DNA of 64,000 nucleotides from Aquilaria yunnanensis (taxonomy: Eukaryota; Streptophyta; Magnoliopsida; Malvales; Thymelaeaceae): the NCBI GenBank assembly GCA_039654915.1, contig CM077594.1:109506893-109570892 (forward strand). Reading direction: 5' to 3'. Below the pieces are notes generated by a model. The model made no database searches. It saw nothing but the letters and a program-made list of their open reading frames with translations, and had not been told where the DNA came from. The position numbers and the translations under genes were made by a program. Positions 36,673 through 48,257 of the stretch are shown here, in pieces (position 1 is the first letter of the stretch; each line of letters starts with the position of its first letter).

Positions 36673-37157
36673 TATTATTATTATTATAAACTGCAAAAGG
36701 GCACTTTATTGATGATGAAAATAAACACAAATTATACAACGTAGCAAGTTGCGAGATTTATATTAATCATCCACCCCTCCCAAGCACCTCTTATAGAGAT
36801 TTACACTTAAGAAACGTTGTTCACAGCTAGAGCAGGATTTAACAGCCATTCCACCCAAGACAATCTCAAATAAACCAGTACCTGTACCTTCTCACAAATT
36901 TGAATCCCTTCCTTCTGCTTGTTTAAGAACCCAAGCTCGTTCCTAAATCGCCATATTGCCCATGAAGCAATGTACATGATAGCCTTCCACACTTTTTTCT
37001 GCACCCTGCTGAAAGACGCCTGAGGAATTTCTTCTAGTTGGTTGGTAAACTCCAAAGTAGCCAAATCATTTACATTCCACCAGCTACAAGTCAAATTCCA
37101 AACACCAGCAGCAAAACTGCAGCGAACAAGCAGATGATTCCAAGTTAATTGACACAA
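36673..37157 (-). pseudogene. LINE 3' end (zinc-binding domain of a reverse transcriptase)
   Basis: The 116-codon minus-strand frame (36807-37157) resembles the C-terminal zf-RVT region of plant L1-type LINEs: HLLVRCSFAAGVW followed by KAIMYIASWAIWRFRNE. After the stop come an AATAAA on the minus strand and then a (TAA)n tail at about 36673-36685, the usual 3' end of such elements. Everything upstream of the zinc-binding part is absent, so it is a 5'-truncated copy. Confidence 0.7.
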
Positions 37158-37159
37158 AT

Positions 37160-37980
37160 CGAGTTAATTGTTACCTTCATTAGTGAAAGGAGCAATTTGA
37201 TTAGGTTGGCCCATAATTCTGAAAATTATGGAAAACGAAGCATGTTACTTAACATACTTAGGAAACTAAACATCTAAGGCAACAGTTAATCAAGCATGGT
37301 CAGATACTTAGATAGCTATTATAAAGTCATACTTTTGTACCAGTATTCTACTAACATGTAATATTCTCTTAACTGAGAACAACATTACTTCCAAAACAAA
37401 AGTGCATAACAAGCCTACAGAACAATTCACGAGTGACTTTCCATGTTTTTTTTTTAACAGGTTATGAGGTTGTATACAAGAAACCAAAAAGATTTCGGCT
37501 CACCAATTACAAGCTCCAATAAGCAGTTCAAAGGTGCAGCAGCTCACCAACAAAACATATGAGTTGTAGCTTTCAGTTACGGGAGCAATAAACACCAACG
37601 AAACCACATAACCAACTCAACAAGCTCTACCCGAAGCATGGCCACATGATTCATGTAATCTTTTACTAAATCACAAAGGCAACAATTCAAGAACATAAGA
37701 AAATGTAATTTCACCAAAAATTTCACAATTGAAAAACAAGTGAAAAGCCTTCATAATCCAGATAAACTAGAATTAGAATTTTAGCTTCCTTAGAAACCTT
37801 ACCCTTTCTTTAATATATGCTATAAAACCAAAATTCACTGCTGTCCTGAACTTGACCAGAATTCAGCTTGTTCCCCTACTATTTGTGTTGAATTTCTGGA
37901 CAAAATTGAGGAAACCAATAGTAGTCCCAAACGGCAAGCCCCACACACAAAAAGCTGCTTCTCCCCTTCAATGCCAATGT
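37160..37980. other. Gene-less stretch between the LINE and the Copia element
   Basis: No coding region or bounded repeat is apparent. The base composition is even and slightly A/C-rich. Confidence 0.4.
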
Positions 37981-37984
37981 TCAC

Positions 37985-38173
37985 TAACTACTTAACTTAG
38001 CACCCCAAATTAGAACTAAAGCTAATGTCTTGACAACCACAATCCAAGTTTTTCTTTAGACCCCAAAGCTAAAGAGCACCAAAATTTCAAGAGCTTTTGG
38101 TAAGGCCTATGAGTAAGGAGGAAATCATAGTAATTCCTTAACTCAACTCCCAAAATTAGAACCAAAGCTGTGA
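37985..38173. repeat. Tandem-duplicated unit, second copy split by the Copia insertion
   Basis: A first unit (about 37988-38135) runs from 'cttaacttagcacccc' to 'gaaatcatagtaattc'. The second starts at about 38136 ('cttaactcaactccc') and is cut at 38173 by the left LTR. It resumes after the right LTR at about 53390 ('gaagtcttaacagcc') and ends near 53515 ('gaatcatagcaattt'). Confidence 0.75.
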
Positions 38174-38838
38174 TGTGTGTGGTAATTTAAGAGGCAAATC
38201 CCACATGATGTGAACAAAGGGGATTTTTTATATTTATAAGTTACCATACCCAAGAGGGTTAGGTAAGGAAAGAAAGTAGTGGGCTTATGTGCATGAGATA
38301 AGGAAAAAATAGTTGAAATAGCTCGATTTGCCCCCTTATATGTGAAGTACCGTGAGACCTGATCTATGTTGGTTTTTACCTTTTCCTCATTTATTTTTTT
38401 ACCCTTATCACATTTTAAAATTCAATTTACTTTTTTTACCCTTATCACATGTTAAAATTCAAACAAACCCAATGTTGAAAAAATCCTAGCTAAGATTTTC
38501 TGTATCTGATAAATTCACCCTAACATTTATTTTCACCCCTCCTGCTCCCTAAAAATACCTAGCATCACTTTACTTTCAATGGTCCCGAGCTCTCGAGCCC
38601 TATCTTCCTCATTCTTAATGTTCTTTCATTATCGATAGTTTATGCTTTCTGCCGATTCCTAGAGTATCCTGGGCACAAGTGCACATATTCTAGAAAACCC
38701 GTTGTATCCTAAGGGATTCTTGCAGGCCTATTCTCCTGCATACTTTAGAGAGTCCTGAGTTATAATTTTTTAGGAAAGTGTTTACACGCCTCGGATTTCT
38801 ATTCGGTTGGTTCGTGATTTTTAGAGGCATCATCAGCA
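38174..38838 (+). repeat. 5' LTR of the Copia element
   Basis: It starts TGTGTGTGG and ends CATCATCAGCA. By eye it matches the right LTR over its whole length with frequent substitutions and short indels, roughly four-fifths identical. The promoter-like 'tccctaaaaatacc' at about 38545 corresponds to 'tccctataaatactc' in the other LTR, a likely TATA region. Confidence 0.87.
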
Positions 38839-38858
38839 ACAATCTCAAGGATTATATC

Positions 38859-39084
38859 ATGGATTTGAACCACGTCAATGGTGCTACCACCATCGATTCA
38901 CTCGACATTGCATGGAGAGAACTTGCCGACATTGAGATAGCAGCCGCCAACTGTAAGAAGGTTTTTGTCTTTGCAAATTACGAACATCGTTCGGGACAAA
39001 AATCCTAACCTTGTTACTACATGCGACAAGGCGCCTGTTGATGCCAGGCTTTACATGAAGGTTGCAACTGCAGCCAAGGTTATT
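38859..39084 (+). pseudogene. Copia gag, 5' fragment
   Basis: The frame starts MDLNHVNGATTIDSLD and stops at 39008. Homologous noncoding-looking sequence continues to the hAT insertion at 39085. The start is only 21 bp after the LTR. The stop and the insertion make it nonfunctional. Confidence 0.6.
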
Positions 39085-39839
39085 GCTGCAATTAGGGGTG
39101 AAAGTTCAAGTTGAAACCCAACTTTTTTAAACTATCACTAACCCGATTAACCCTAACCCTAACCTGACCATATTTCGTTGATAACCCAAACCGAACATAA
39201 CCCGATTAGGGTCAAGTTGACTCGAAAGTAGGACAAACGTTACTTTCACATACACAACACCTCTACTGTACAGCACCCAAAATGATTTACAGTAAAAGAA
39301 TCAATGGTTCCAATTGACTTTGATATTATTCTAAAATGGATTAATTAATATGAAAAATTGATATCTTATTCGGTTCCTCGCGGACGGATGGACCAACATC
39401 ATCTACAAAATTTTCTCAAGTAAATAAACCAATTCAAGCGCCAATTTTGAAGTATCTTGATCGTAAATGTAATGATTAAGACAGCTTAAGCCCTCACATG
39501 ATGCACATTTTCTTAGCTTCAATATTAAAAAAAAAAAAAGTATACTGATATACTTGAAAAGTTTATCTTCAACTAGCCCCCAGAAAAATACCCTATTAAG
39601 ATTCCAACGCACTTCTTCATAATTGGGAGAGAATAATTTACAAACAACAAAAACATTTATGCACACAAGACCAAGAGCCATACAAACACTGATCGACAAA
39701 CCAAGCAGATGCGAACACAGAAAAATGCACAGAAGGAAACAAAGATTTGAACCATAAGAAAAATAGAAAATCCAGAAGCTCAAAATCAACAAAATGGTAC
39801 AAAATTTACGGAAATGAAGATATGAAGCAACTAAAAAAC

Positions 39840-40300
39840 CGGGCACCAACCTTCAGAAATGGCGCTCTGGATTTCAGCGCACTTAACGACAACGTTATGG
39901 ATGTTGACGCCCTCCTCCTCCTCAATGAGATAGTCACTGTAAGGACACTTCTGAGCGGCGCGTTATTAGCAGCGGTGGAAGGTGTGAGCTTGTTTTTGGA
40001 GACGAGCAGCCACTGGATGAGAACTCAGCGGGATGGGGGCCGTACCTGTACGCGGCATCACAGGACAGCAGAAGTTCAGACGGTCGTCTTTGTCAGGACA
40101 AGATTATGAAAGGGACTGAGGAAGAGGAAAATCCTGCCGGCGTGTTGCTGTCGTTCCCATTTACCATTCAGGAAAAGATCAGGAACTCAAATTCAGGCTG
40201 GCTACGAAGGTGGACTGGAGAGTGACTGAGTCTAAGTGAGGAAGAGAGGAGGGACGAGGGAGGGTCGACTGGTCGAAGGTTTGCTGACTTTGCTCAGCTG
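39840..40300 (-). other. GC-rich interior of the outer hAT, possible captured exon
   Basis: This part is much more GC-rich than the rest of the element. On the minus strand it has an open stretch ending in a donor-like site (TCTGAAG|GTTGGT at about 39857) that encodes a motif such as [20 protein letters not shown] do not recognise the protein. Capture of a host fragment is possible but unproven. Confidence 0.3.
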
Positions 40301-40319
40301 CCGCCTGCTACCTAGGGGT

Positions 40320-40500
40320 GAGCATTATTCGGATAAAACCGAAAAAACTGAATAATCAAATTGGTTTTGGACAATTTGATTCGGGTTTTCAGTTTTTCGA
40401 GTCGGTTCGGGTAAAAACCGAATTATATAATCGGTTATATGGTTCGGTCTCGGGTGCTATTATTGAAACCGAAAAAACCGAAGTAACCGAATTGTAAATA
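40320..40500. promoter_or_regulatory. Left subterminal repeats of the inner hAT
   Basis: At least nine AACCGAA or CGGTT-type hexamers in both orientations lie within 180 bp of the terminus. In characterised hAT elements clustered short subterminal repeats are transposase-binding sites; the function here is inferred. Confidence 0.65.
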
Positions 40501-41383
40501 CTAATATTTTATGAGTGCTGATTAGGGATTTACCCTAGCCCTAGGTATATAAATCAAAATTTCTCTTCTCTAGCGCAGCTGCGCAGACAACTGAGACAAG
40601 TCTTTCTCTTCTCGAGTGCGTCCCAAGCGTGATTTCGTGTCTGCCGATCACGCTCTGATGCTCGACGCCACTGATCTCTTCCCCGTTTTTTTCGTCCCGA
40701 CCATGCTCCAGCTCCACTCTACTGATCTCCTCCCCTTTGATTTCGTCTGATTGTTCCATTTGTCCGAAGCGTTCATCGCCGACGAAGACCGCCGAAATCA
40801 ACTCTCCATAACTGAGCAGGTAAATTTTAGCTTGGGCGAACAAATGAGATTATCAACCATCTTCTTCATCTTCATCTTCATCTTCTTCTTCTTCAAATGT
40901 TTTACTTCCCAAACCGTGTAAGTCAAAATAAGTTGAGAGGCTTAGGTATTAGCTGATATTAGTTTGTCAACGCATGATGTTAGCATGATATTTGACTGTT
41001 CGAGCTAATGGATCTCTTTTGAGGTCACTAACGGCTTTTCCATTGTTGTTCAGTGAGAAACCCTAACTGGGTCGGCATGTAACTCTTCCAATCTGAGGCT
41101 AATCGGCTCCCATTTACTTCAGGTGAATGAGATTTACTTGCTTTGTGCATTTCGGGTAGCCAGTGATACTGAATAACTGTTAGTGGAAATGTGCGATGAA
41201 AGTGTTTGTGGAAATGTGTGAATGACTGTCAATTTCTAATTTTGTAACCAAAATCTCCTTTGATTAATTGTAAATTTGAGGAAAGCTGATACTATATTGC
41301 TTCTATTTGATTAGCACTAAACGTTGAACTACTAGGGTCTCTGCTTTTCAATCTGCCGTATGACTTGTTTATAATTTCTGAAG

Positions 41384-42559
41384 TATTTATCTAGAGTAAC
41401 TAGACTTAAACCATACTGATAGATTTTTTGTTTACATATGTTGCTACTTTGCAGGGTTGGGATTTGTGGACATGGGAGTTTGAAAACGGTGGACATTAGA
41501 TTGTTTCGAAACAAAGATAAAAAGGTATTTGATGAATAACAGATAAATCATTTCAGAGTATTAAGTCTGTTGTCTTGGATTTTGATGTTTTCTATTAATT
41601 TTATCTGGTCTTGTTAACCTGAAATGCATTTTTATTTCTACTGAAATTTGAACCAACTAGTTTCTCATTCATGCCTGGATTACTCGCATTGTACTTCGAC
41701 ACTTTATTTGCTCTATTTGGTAATAAGTTTGGTAGGAAAATATTAGTTGGATAGATTTGTTGTCTAAACTTGATTTCCATTTTTTCTTTTAGCATGATCA
41801 ATTAATTAATTGAATTCATTTCTGAAGGACTCTACCAGACCCTACTTTTTTTCCGTATCGTTGGTTATCCCTACTGAACTCCATATTAGTACATCTTTTT
41901 TGGTACTTTTGTATGTTGTCATGCATGTTTGCCATCCTTGGAGTCCGCTACTTCATGGTGAATGAATTAAAATGAAAATTTGGAAGAGTTTAGGTGGTGG
42001 TCCACCACATGATACTTCTTTTAAATTTAATGGTCATGGACCACCAAGTTAATTTAAGAAGATGTTATGCATTTATTTATGTTAACTTTACAAAATATAA
42101 CATGATTGTAGGGTAGAGTAAATAATTGAAGGAATAGACATATACTACAATCCTAATGTTTATCCTCTAGGTACTTCAAAGTTGCTTTTCAATCTGCCTT
42201 TTTTTCTTTTTTTTTTCTCTTTTTTAATTCAGTTTATTATTTAAATAGGAGTAGCTGTATTTATCTAGAATAACTAGACTTGAACGATACTGATAAATCA
42301 TTTGTTTACATATGTTGCTACTTTGCAGGGTTAGGATTTGTGGACATGGGAGTTTGAAAACGGTGGACATTAGATTATTTCGAAACAAAGATAAAAAGGT
42401 ATTTGATGAATAATAGACAAATCGTTTCAGAATATTAAGTCTGTTGTCTTGGATTTTGATGTTTTCCATTAATTTTATGTAGTCTTGTTAACCTGAAATG
42501 CATTTTTATTTCTACTGAAATTTGAACCAACTAGGTTCTCATTCATGCCTGGATTACTC
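41384..42559 (+). repeat. Direct duplication of a 300-bp segment containing a putative leader exon
   Basis: Positions 41384-41685 recur at 42259-42559 with few differences, 875 bp apart. Each copy has an acceptor-like CTACTTTGCAG followed by about 70 nt and a donor-like AAAAAG|GTATTT. This suggests duplication of a noncoding 5' exon of the transposase gene, or a nested duplication in the leader. Confidence 0.75.
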
Positions 42560-43652
42560 TTATACTCCCGCTCTCAATAGCTGCTCCCACTATCATTTTT
42601 AATTATAGCATTTGAATTCAATCAGGAAATAAAAGGTTCCCTAAAAATACTAAATATGCTCTTCGGCAATGGGTATGCAACCTGAGAATTTCAGAAGTGT
42701 TTATTATCTATGACTTGCTTGTGTTCTTGTCTGATTAAACATGCACATTTGGATGTGGAAGATTGATTTGAATATGACCTAAAAATTACAGAATTGTGGT
42801 TATAGTAAATACTAGAATCATGTGATGTTTTCCTTCGGCCTTATGCGTTACACCACCACTGCTAGAACCTTCTTCTCAATGGTGTTTGATCTGTGCCTCT
42901 TCTTGATCTTCCTGGTGAACCATTCAGGATCTTAACCCCAAGGAGTTGCCTCCTCTAATTCACAGCCAAACATTAACCAAAAAACAAAAAATAAAACAAG
43001 CGTTGTCTTTTTCATCATTTTCTTCATGTGGAGAATGGGTAGCCTGGTTTGCCATTCTTTATTTCATCTTCTTGATTGTTGTAGCCAGCTCATCATTGTA
43101 CAAAACCTGAGTATAACCCTATCTTTTGGGATGAATAGCAGGAGCAAATGCTTCTAGTCCAAAGGCCTCCATTTGATTTCTGCCTCAACACTCCATAACA
43201 TTAGTGCACATTTGTTTCTTTGCAGTTATAGAATCTCCGCAACTCTTTTGCGTCTTGCGTGGGGTTAGAGTTGATTACCAGCCATTCTATAACTAAGTGT
43301 GCTTCTCCAAGTTCATGCAAATATTGCACCTGTTCAGTTAGTATCATTGAATCCATTTCAATCATGGTGAGCCCTTTCGGAATTTGTGGCCCCCGGAAAG
43401 TTGAGAATGAGTACTTTGTTCAAAATACATGTTTCTATTGCTAAGCTGTCCTTTTGGAAGATTAACCTTGTGCAAACTGTGAACCCACATGTGATCACTT
43501 TTGGTTTTGCTTGAAACAGTCCAAACAAACCAACCAATCCCTCCATCTTGTTGGGATGATTTTCTTGGGATGATTTCCATTTAATTTGATGATTTTTTTA
43601 TTGACTTGGGATTTCTTGTACTAAATATTTTTTTTGTTTCTTTGATTCTTAG

Positions 43653-45814
43653 ATGTCTTCAGTTGAAGCACAAAATGTGGCAGCAGCAACTGAAGATACA
43701 AATGCAGCAACAAAATCTCCACCTAAACGAAAAAGGAAACAAATGAAAAAGAGAAGTAGTGTTTGGGATCATTTTACAAGGTATGTTGACAAAGATGGTC
43801 ATAGGAAAGCACGATGTAATTACTGCCCTGTTGAATACTGTTGTGATAGTAAAGATAATGGCACAACTAATCTGAATAGACATGTGGAAAGATGTCCAAA
43901 TCATCCTGCCCGTGTTACTGCAAAACAAGCTTTGTTAGTTTCTCAATTTAAGGCAGCTGGTGGAAATGGGGAGGGGGAGGGAACACTTGGTGTTTGGAAA
44001 TTTGACCAAGATGTCATTAGGAATGGGTTGTCACGGATGGTTATTATTGATGAGCTCCCTTTTAAATTTGTTGAGAAAGAGGGGTTTAAGTGTTTTATGT
44101 CACTTGCATGTCCAAAGTTTAAAATTCCCTCCTGCTTCACTATTGCTAGAGATTGTTTCCAACTCTATTTAGAAGAGAGAAAAAAGCTTCAGCAGTGGCT
44201 AAGAACTAGTGGAAGTCGTGTTTGCCTTACTACTGACACATGGACTTCAGTACAGAGGGTTAATTATATGTGTGTCACAGCCCATTTTGTTGATAATGAC
44301 TGGGACTTGCAAAAGAAAATCCTTAATTTTTGTCCAATTTCCAGCCACAAAGGGTCTAAAATTGGTGAAATGATTGAAAATTGCTTGCTTGATTGGAAGA
44401 TAGACAAAATGTTAACAATTACTGTTGACAATGCAAGTTCAAATGATACTGCAATTACTTATATGAAGAAAATTTTAGTGAACTGGAAAACTGATATCTT
44501 AGGAGGCAAGTATCTTCACATGAGGTGCATTGCTCATGTAATTAATTTAGTTGTAACTGATGGTTTGAAAGAAGCAATTGATTCAATTGCTAAAGTTCGA
44601 GCAGCTGTGAAATATGTGAGAAATTCTCCATCTCGTTTAGCAAAGTTTAAATCATGTGTGGAATTTGAAAAAATTGAGTGCAAAAGCTTACTGTGTTTGG
44701 ATGTTTGCACTAGATGGAACTCTACATACTTGATGCTAAGCACTGCTTTAAATTTTGTGAGAGCATTTGCTAGATATGAACTCAATGATCCAAATTTTTT
44801 AGTGGAGCTAGAACCTGATCCGGGAGTTCCAACTGATATAGATTGGGAAATTGTAAAGAGATTGGTGACTCTTCTTAAGAGTTTTTATGAGATGACATTA
44901 AGAATTTCTGATTCACTTTATGTAACATCAAACACTTTCTTCCATGAGATTAGTGAAATTGATTGCCTTTTGAAGGAGTGGGAAAAGGATTCTGATGTTA
45001 GTTTTTCTTTAATGGCAAAAAAGATGAAAGAAAAATATGACAAGTATTGGGGTGACATTGAGAAAATGAATATGCTAATTTATGTGGCTATTGTTCTTGA
45101 TCCTCGTCATAAGCTAGAGTATGTTCAGTTTGTTTTCTCTGAATTGCATGGCAAAGATAGTGAAATTGAGAAAAGGATGGCAAAGAATGTAAGAGATGCC
45201 ACTTTTGAGTTGTTCTTTGAGTATCGGAAAATGAACCAATCTCAAAGTGGTGAGTCTAGTGGTTCAGTTCAAGGAATGAGTGAGGGTGCACAAGAAATTC
45301 TTCCAAAGCACTTGAAAGAAAGATATAAGAAATTTAAAAGTTTGAGTGGAAGTGGAGAAGGGAAATCTGAGTTAGAAAAGTACCTTGGTGAAGATTGTGA
45401 GGATGATAATGCTTCTTTTGATATTTTGACTTGGTGGAAGTTTAATAGCAGTCGTTTTCCTATTCTTTCTCAAATGGCACGAGATGTGTTGGCTGTCCCA
45501 ATATCAACTGTTGCTTCAGAATCAGCTTTTAGCACCGGAGGGAGAGTTCTTGATATATTCAGGAGCTCTTTGAATCCTAAAATGGTACAAGGACTTTTAT
45601 GTGCTCAAGATTGGATTAGGAGTTCTCCTAATATTCTTAAAATTGAAGAAGACCTGGTAGAGCTTGAAAAACTTGATGAAGGTAATCTTTTTACATTTCA
45701 AGTTTTCTTTTTTAAATTTTTCGTATTTTTTATGGAACTAAATTTTTTTTACTGATTTCTGTTTTTTCAGAGCTATCACAGTTAGGAATGAATCAAACCA
45801 TTCTTGATATATGA
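43653..45814 (+). CDS. hAT transposase (BED zinc finger, RICESLEEPER/DAYSLEEPER-like), intact
   Basis: Exon 1 is 43653-45681 and exon 2 is 45771-45814, joined by a short GT-AG intron, for 690 aa. If unspliced, the frame simply runs on to 45755. A BED finger spans about 34-84 (C55, C58, H77, C81). The RNase H-like catalytic core has D195 in TTDTWTS, D259 in TVDNASSND and the conserved C292xxH295 in RCIAH. The hAT dimerisation domain lies at about 585-666 (WWKFNSSRFPILSQMARDVL, then ASESAFSTGGRV). Such proteins bind element ends and cut and paste the DNA. There is no premature stop or frameshift. Domesticated relatives exist as host genes, but the flanking terminal repeats and target duplication show that this copy is still part of a transposon. 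Confidence 0.94.
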
Positions 45815-45889
45815 GGTAGCCAATTCCATTTAATGTCTTTTGTTTAAAATGAGATACCTGCTTTTGTTTATTGGTAAGTATTGTAATTA

Positions 45890-46270
45890 TGTTTTATAAA
45901 TTTGAAATGAGATAGGAAAAAATGCTGAAAATTATGGATTGCTGTTGATTTTGTTGCTAGAGTTGCTTATGTCAAGACTTTTGCTGCTGTTTTACATATG
46001 AGGTAACCAATATGCTTTATAAATTTTAAATGAGATGAGGGAGGATGTTGAAAATTATGGATTGTTGCTGATTTTGCTGTACGATTGCATTTCCTGATTT
46101 TGCTGCTACAGTTTATTGCTGCTTTTGCTGTTGGAGTTACTTATATGAAGAATTTTGCTACTGATGTTGCTGCTATAGTCATATTCCTGACTTTGCTGCT
46201 GTAGTTGATTGCTGATTATACTGCTTGGAGTTGGTTATGGGAAGAATGTTGCTGCTGGTTACTTTCCATA
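45890..46270. repeat. Imperfect repeats behind the transposase gene
   Basis: A stretch containing 'tttataaattt.aaatgagat' and 'gaaaattatggattg' at 45891 recurs at about 46013. It is followed by variants of 'gctgattttgctgct' to about 46260. This is subterminal or 3' untranslated DNA of the inner hAT. Confidence 0.6.
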
Positions 46271-46794
46271 TAATTGTAGAAACCAGTACTGTTGACTGGA
46301 GGCTGTTTTTTGAATGTTACAGTCAATAGGTTTTTTGCATACACTTAGGATTTGCCATAGGTGATAGGCCCATAGACCACTATTTTGGGATTCTAGTTTT
46401 TGAAGTGCAGGAAGGATGGTTGTTGGCATTGATTTACTTGCTGTTGAGTTGTTTTTTGTTGCTAGTTAATCTTTGCCAACAAGAAACTCTTGTCCTGTTA
46501 ATGATATGTAATGTTATGATAAACAAAAAGCTTTGATGGTTTGATATGAAAAATGTCCTGTAAATTTAATTGCTGCTTTAACATGTTGCTATTGCACTAG
46601 CTAGATTTCTAGTTGAATTATTATAGCTTAGCTAGATTTTCTAGTTTAAACTTTAAAAACTTTAACAGTAATGCTTTCAAACCTTGTTGAGCAAGAATTC
46701 GTAAGATCCTATATTTGTGACATGTTCGTCTATGCAAACTGGGAGTTGGTTTTATATGTTGCATGGAGAAACTATTATGTTTAGTCTGTTGAGT

Positions 46795-46960
46795 AAAAGG
46801 GAAACCGAATAAGGAAACCAAACCAACCGAATTTTTATTCGGTTGATTCGGTTTCGGTTTCAAAGAGGTGTTCGGTTGGTTCGGTTAACATATTTTATAA
46901 CCGAAAACCGATCGGTTTCAGCTACTTCGGTCGGTTGTTAACCGAACCGACCGATTGATC
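46795..46960. promoter_or_regulatory. Right subterminal repeats of the inner hAT
   Basis: More than a dozen AACCGA/TCGGTT-type hexamers are packed into 160 bp next to the right terminus, mirroring the left end. Binding by the transposase is inferred from other hAT systems. Confidence 0.65.
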
Positions 46961-47351
46961 AGCCCTACTGCTACCTGCCGGATTGAATAATAGGAATATA
47001 TGAATAGGATTAGGGATTGCCGGACGAATTAGATTGGGGAGTATTGGGACTTGGGCTAGAGCCTGGCATTTTGGGCTTAAAAAATAGAATTAGGTTTAGT
47101 GGGTTTAAACTTAAATCTTAAGACTTAAATAAGTAATGGGCCTGACGGCCTAATAAGCTTAATTAAGTAGAAAAATAGGGTCAGGTTTGATTTTTTCAGG
47201 TCAATCCGACCCAAACCAATTTATTCAGTTCCGAACACGGATCGGATCGGGTCAACCAGAATTTGTGTTTTTCCTTCCTTTAATCGACCCAAACCCTATA
47301 ATTAGGGTCTGGTTCGGGTTTAGGGTCACGGTTTATACCCCTAGCTGAAAT

Positions 47352-48250
47352 GCTGCCACCATAACCGCCATTAACATTGGCCAAACCGTTTCTAAATATT
47401 TCAAAAATTGAAGTATTTGGTGGTGAAAATTACAAGAGATGGCAAGAACGCATTTACATTTTGTTGGATGTACATTGAGTGACCTTTGCGTTGATTAAGT
47501 CCAAACCATCAGACCCTAAGCTGCATGAGTCTTGGACCTATGCTGACATGTAATCATTTATCTATTTTATCTAATAAGTTGTTTGATGTCTATATTAAGT
47601 ACAAGAAGGCTAAGGAGATATAAGAGCCAATGCTACTCAAGTACATAGTAGAGGATGCGGGTAAACAGAAGTTCGTGATTACCAAGTTCTATCACTGGGA
47701 GATGGAAGATGATAAAAGCATTAAGTCACAAATCAGCGAGTACTATAAGCTCCTGGAGGACCTAAAGGGAGAAAAGATCACATTGTAGGAAGAGTTTGTA
47801 GCCGAATTGTTGATTGAAAAACTGTCACCGTCATGGAATGGCTACAAGCAACAACTGAAGCACAAGCACAAGCAGTTGCCTTTGGCGGACCTAATCATTC
47901 ACATCATCATTAAGGACATTAACAGGAAGGAGTAGTACATTACCAAAGGAAAACAACTAACATCCAATGCCAACTTAGTCAACTCCAAGAAGTATAATCC
48001 AACAACTTCAAGATGAACAATCCAAAATAAAAGTTCAACAATAACTCTAAGCCTAAACCTATGCCTGTTAACAATGATGACAAAGAAGCATCACCTTGTT
48101 TTATCTATGAAAGAAAATGGCATTTTGGTCTACAATGTTGAAAAAGGAAACAATTTGAAAAATCTCCTAGGCCAAGGGCAAACTTGGCTAATGGGGGTTA
48201 TGATGATGACATCATTATAACAATGGTTTCAGAAGTATACCTAGTTGTCA
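47352..48250 (+). pseudogene. Copia gag, 3' fragment
   Basis: Recognisable capsid-type stretches include SKIEVFGGENYKRWQERIY and LLIEKLSPSWNGYKQQLKH. Several in-frame stops (for example after LLDVH near 47479) break it. The zinc-knuckle region is degenerate (CFIYERKWHFGLQC in place of the second cysteine's usual position). It cannot produce a full Gag. Confidence 0.75.
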
Positions 48251-48257
48251 ATTCAAA

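Larger units (their letters stand above)
40313..46967 (+). mobile_element. Inner, structurally complete hAT element
   Basis: The ends are TAGGGGTGAGCA and the inverse TAGGGCTGATCA, 10 of 12 matching. An exact 8-bp duplication, CTGCTACC, flanks it (40305-40312 and 46968-46975). Both subterminal regions are dense in the motif AACCGA/TCGGTT. It holds an uninterrupted transposase gene (43653-45814). The 6.65-kb length is long for hAT, partly because of an internal duplication and a long leader. Confidence 0.93.
39093..47343. mobile_element. Outer hAT element inserted in Copia gag
   Basis: The ends are TAGGGGTGAAAG at 39093 and the inverse TAGGGGTATAAA ending at 47343. The flanking 8-mers GCTGCAAT (39085-39092) and GCTGAAAT (47344-47351) match at seven of eight positions. 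Removing the inner element leaves about 1.6 kb with no transposase, so it is nonautonomous. Both subterminal regions are rich in aaccc/gggtt motifs. Confidence 0.85.

Noticed and set aside
39150..39180. Telomere-like 'accctaaccctaacc'
   Set aside because: Only about two and a half units and not the plant CCCTAAA heptamer; it fits the aaccc-rich subterminal region of the hAT element.
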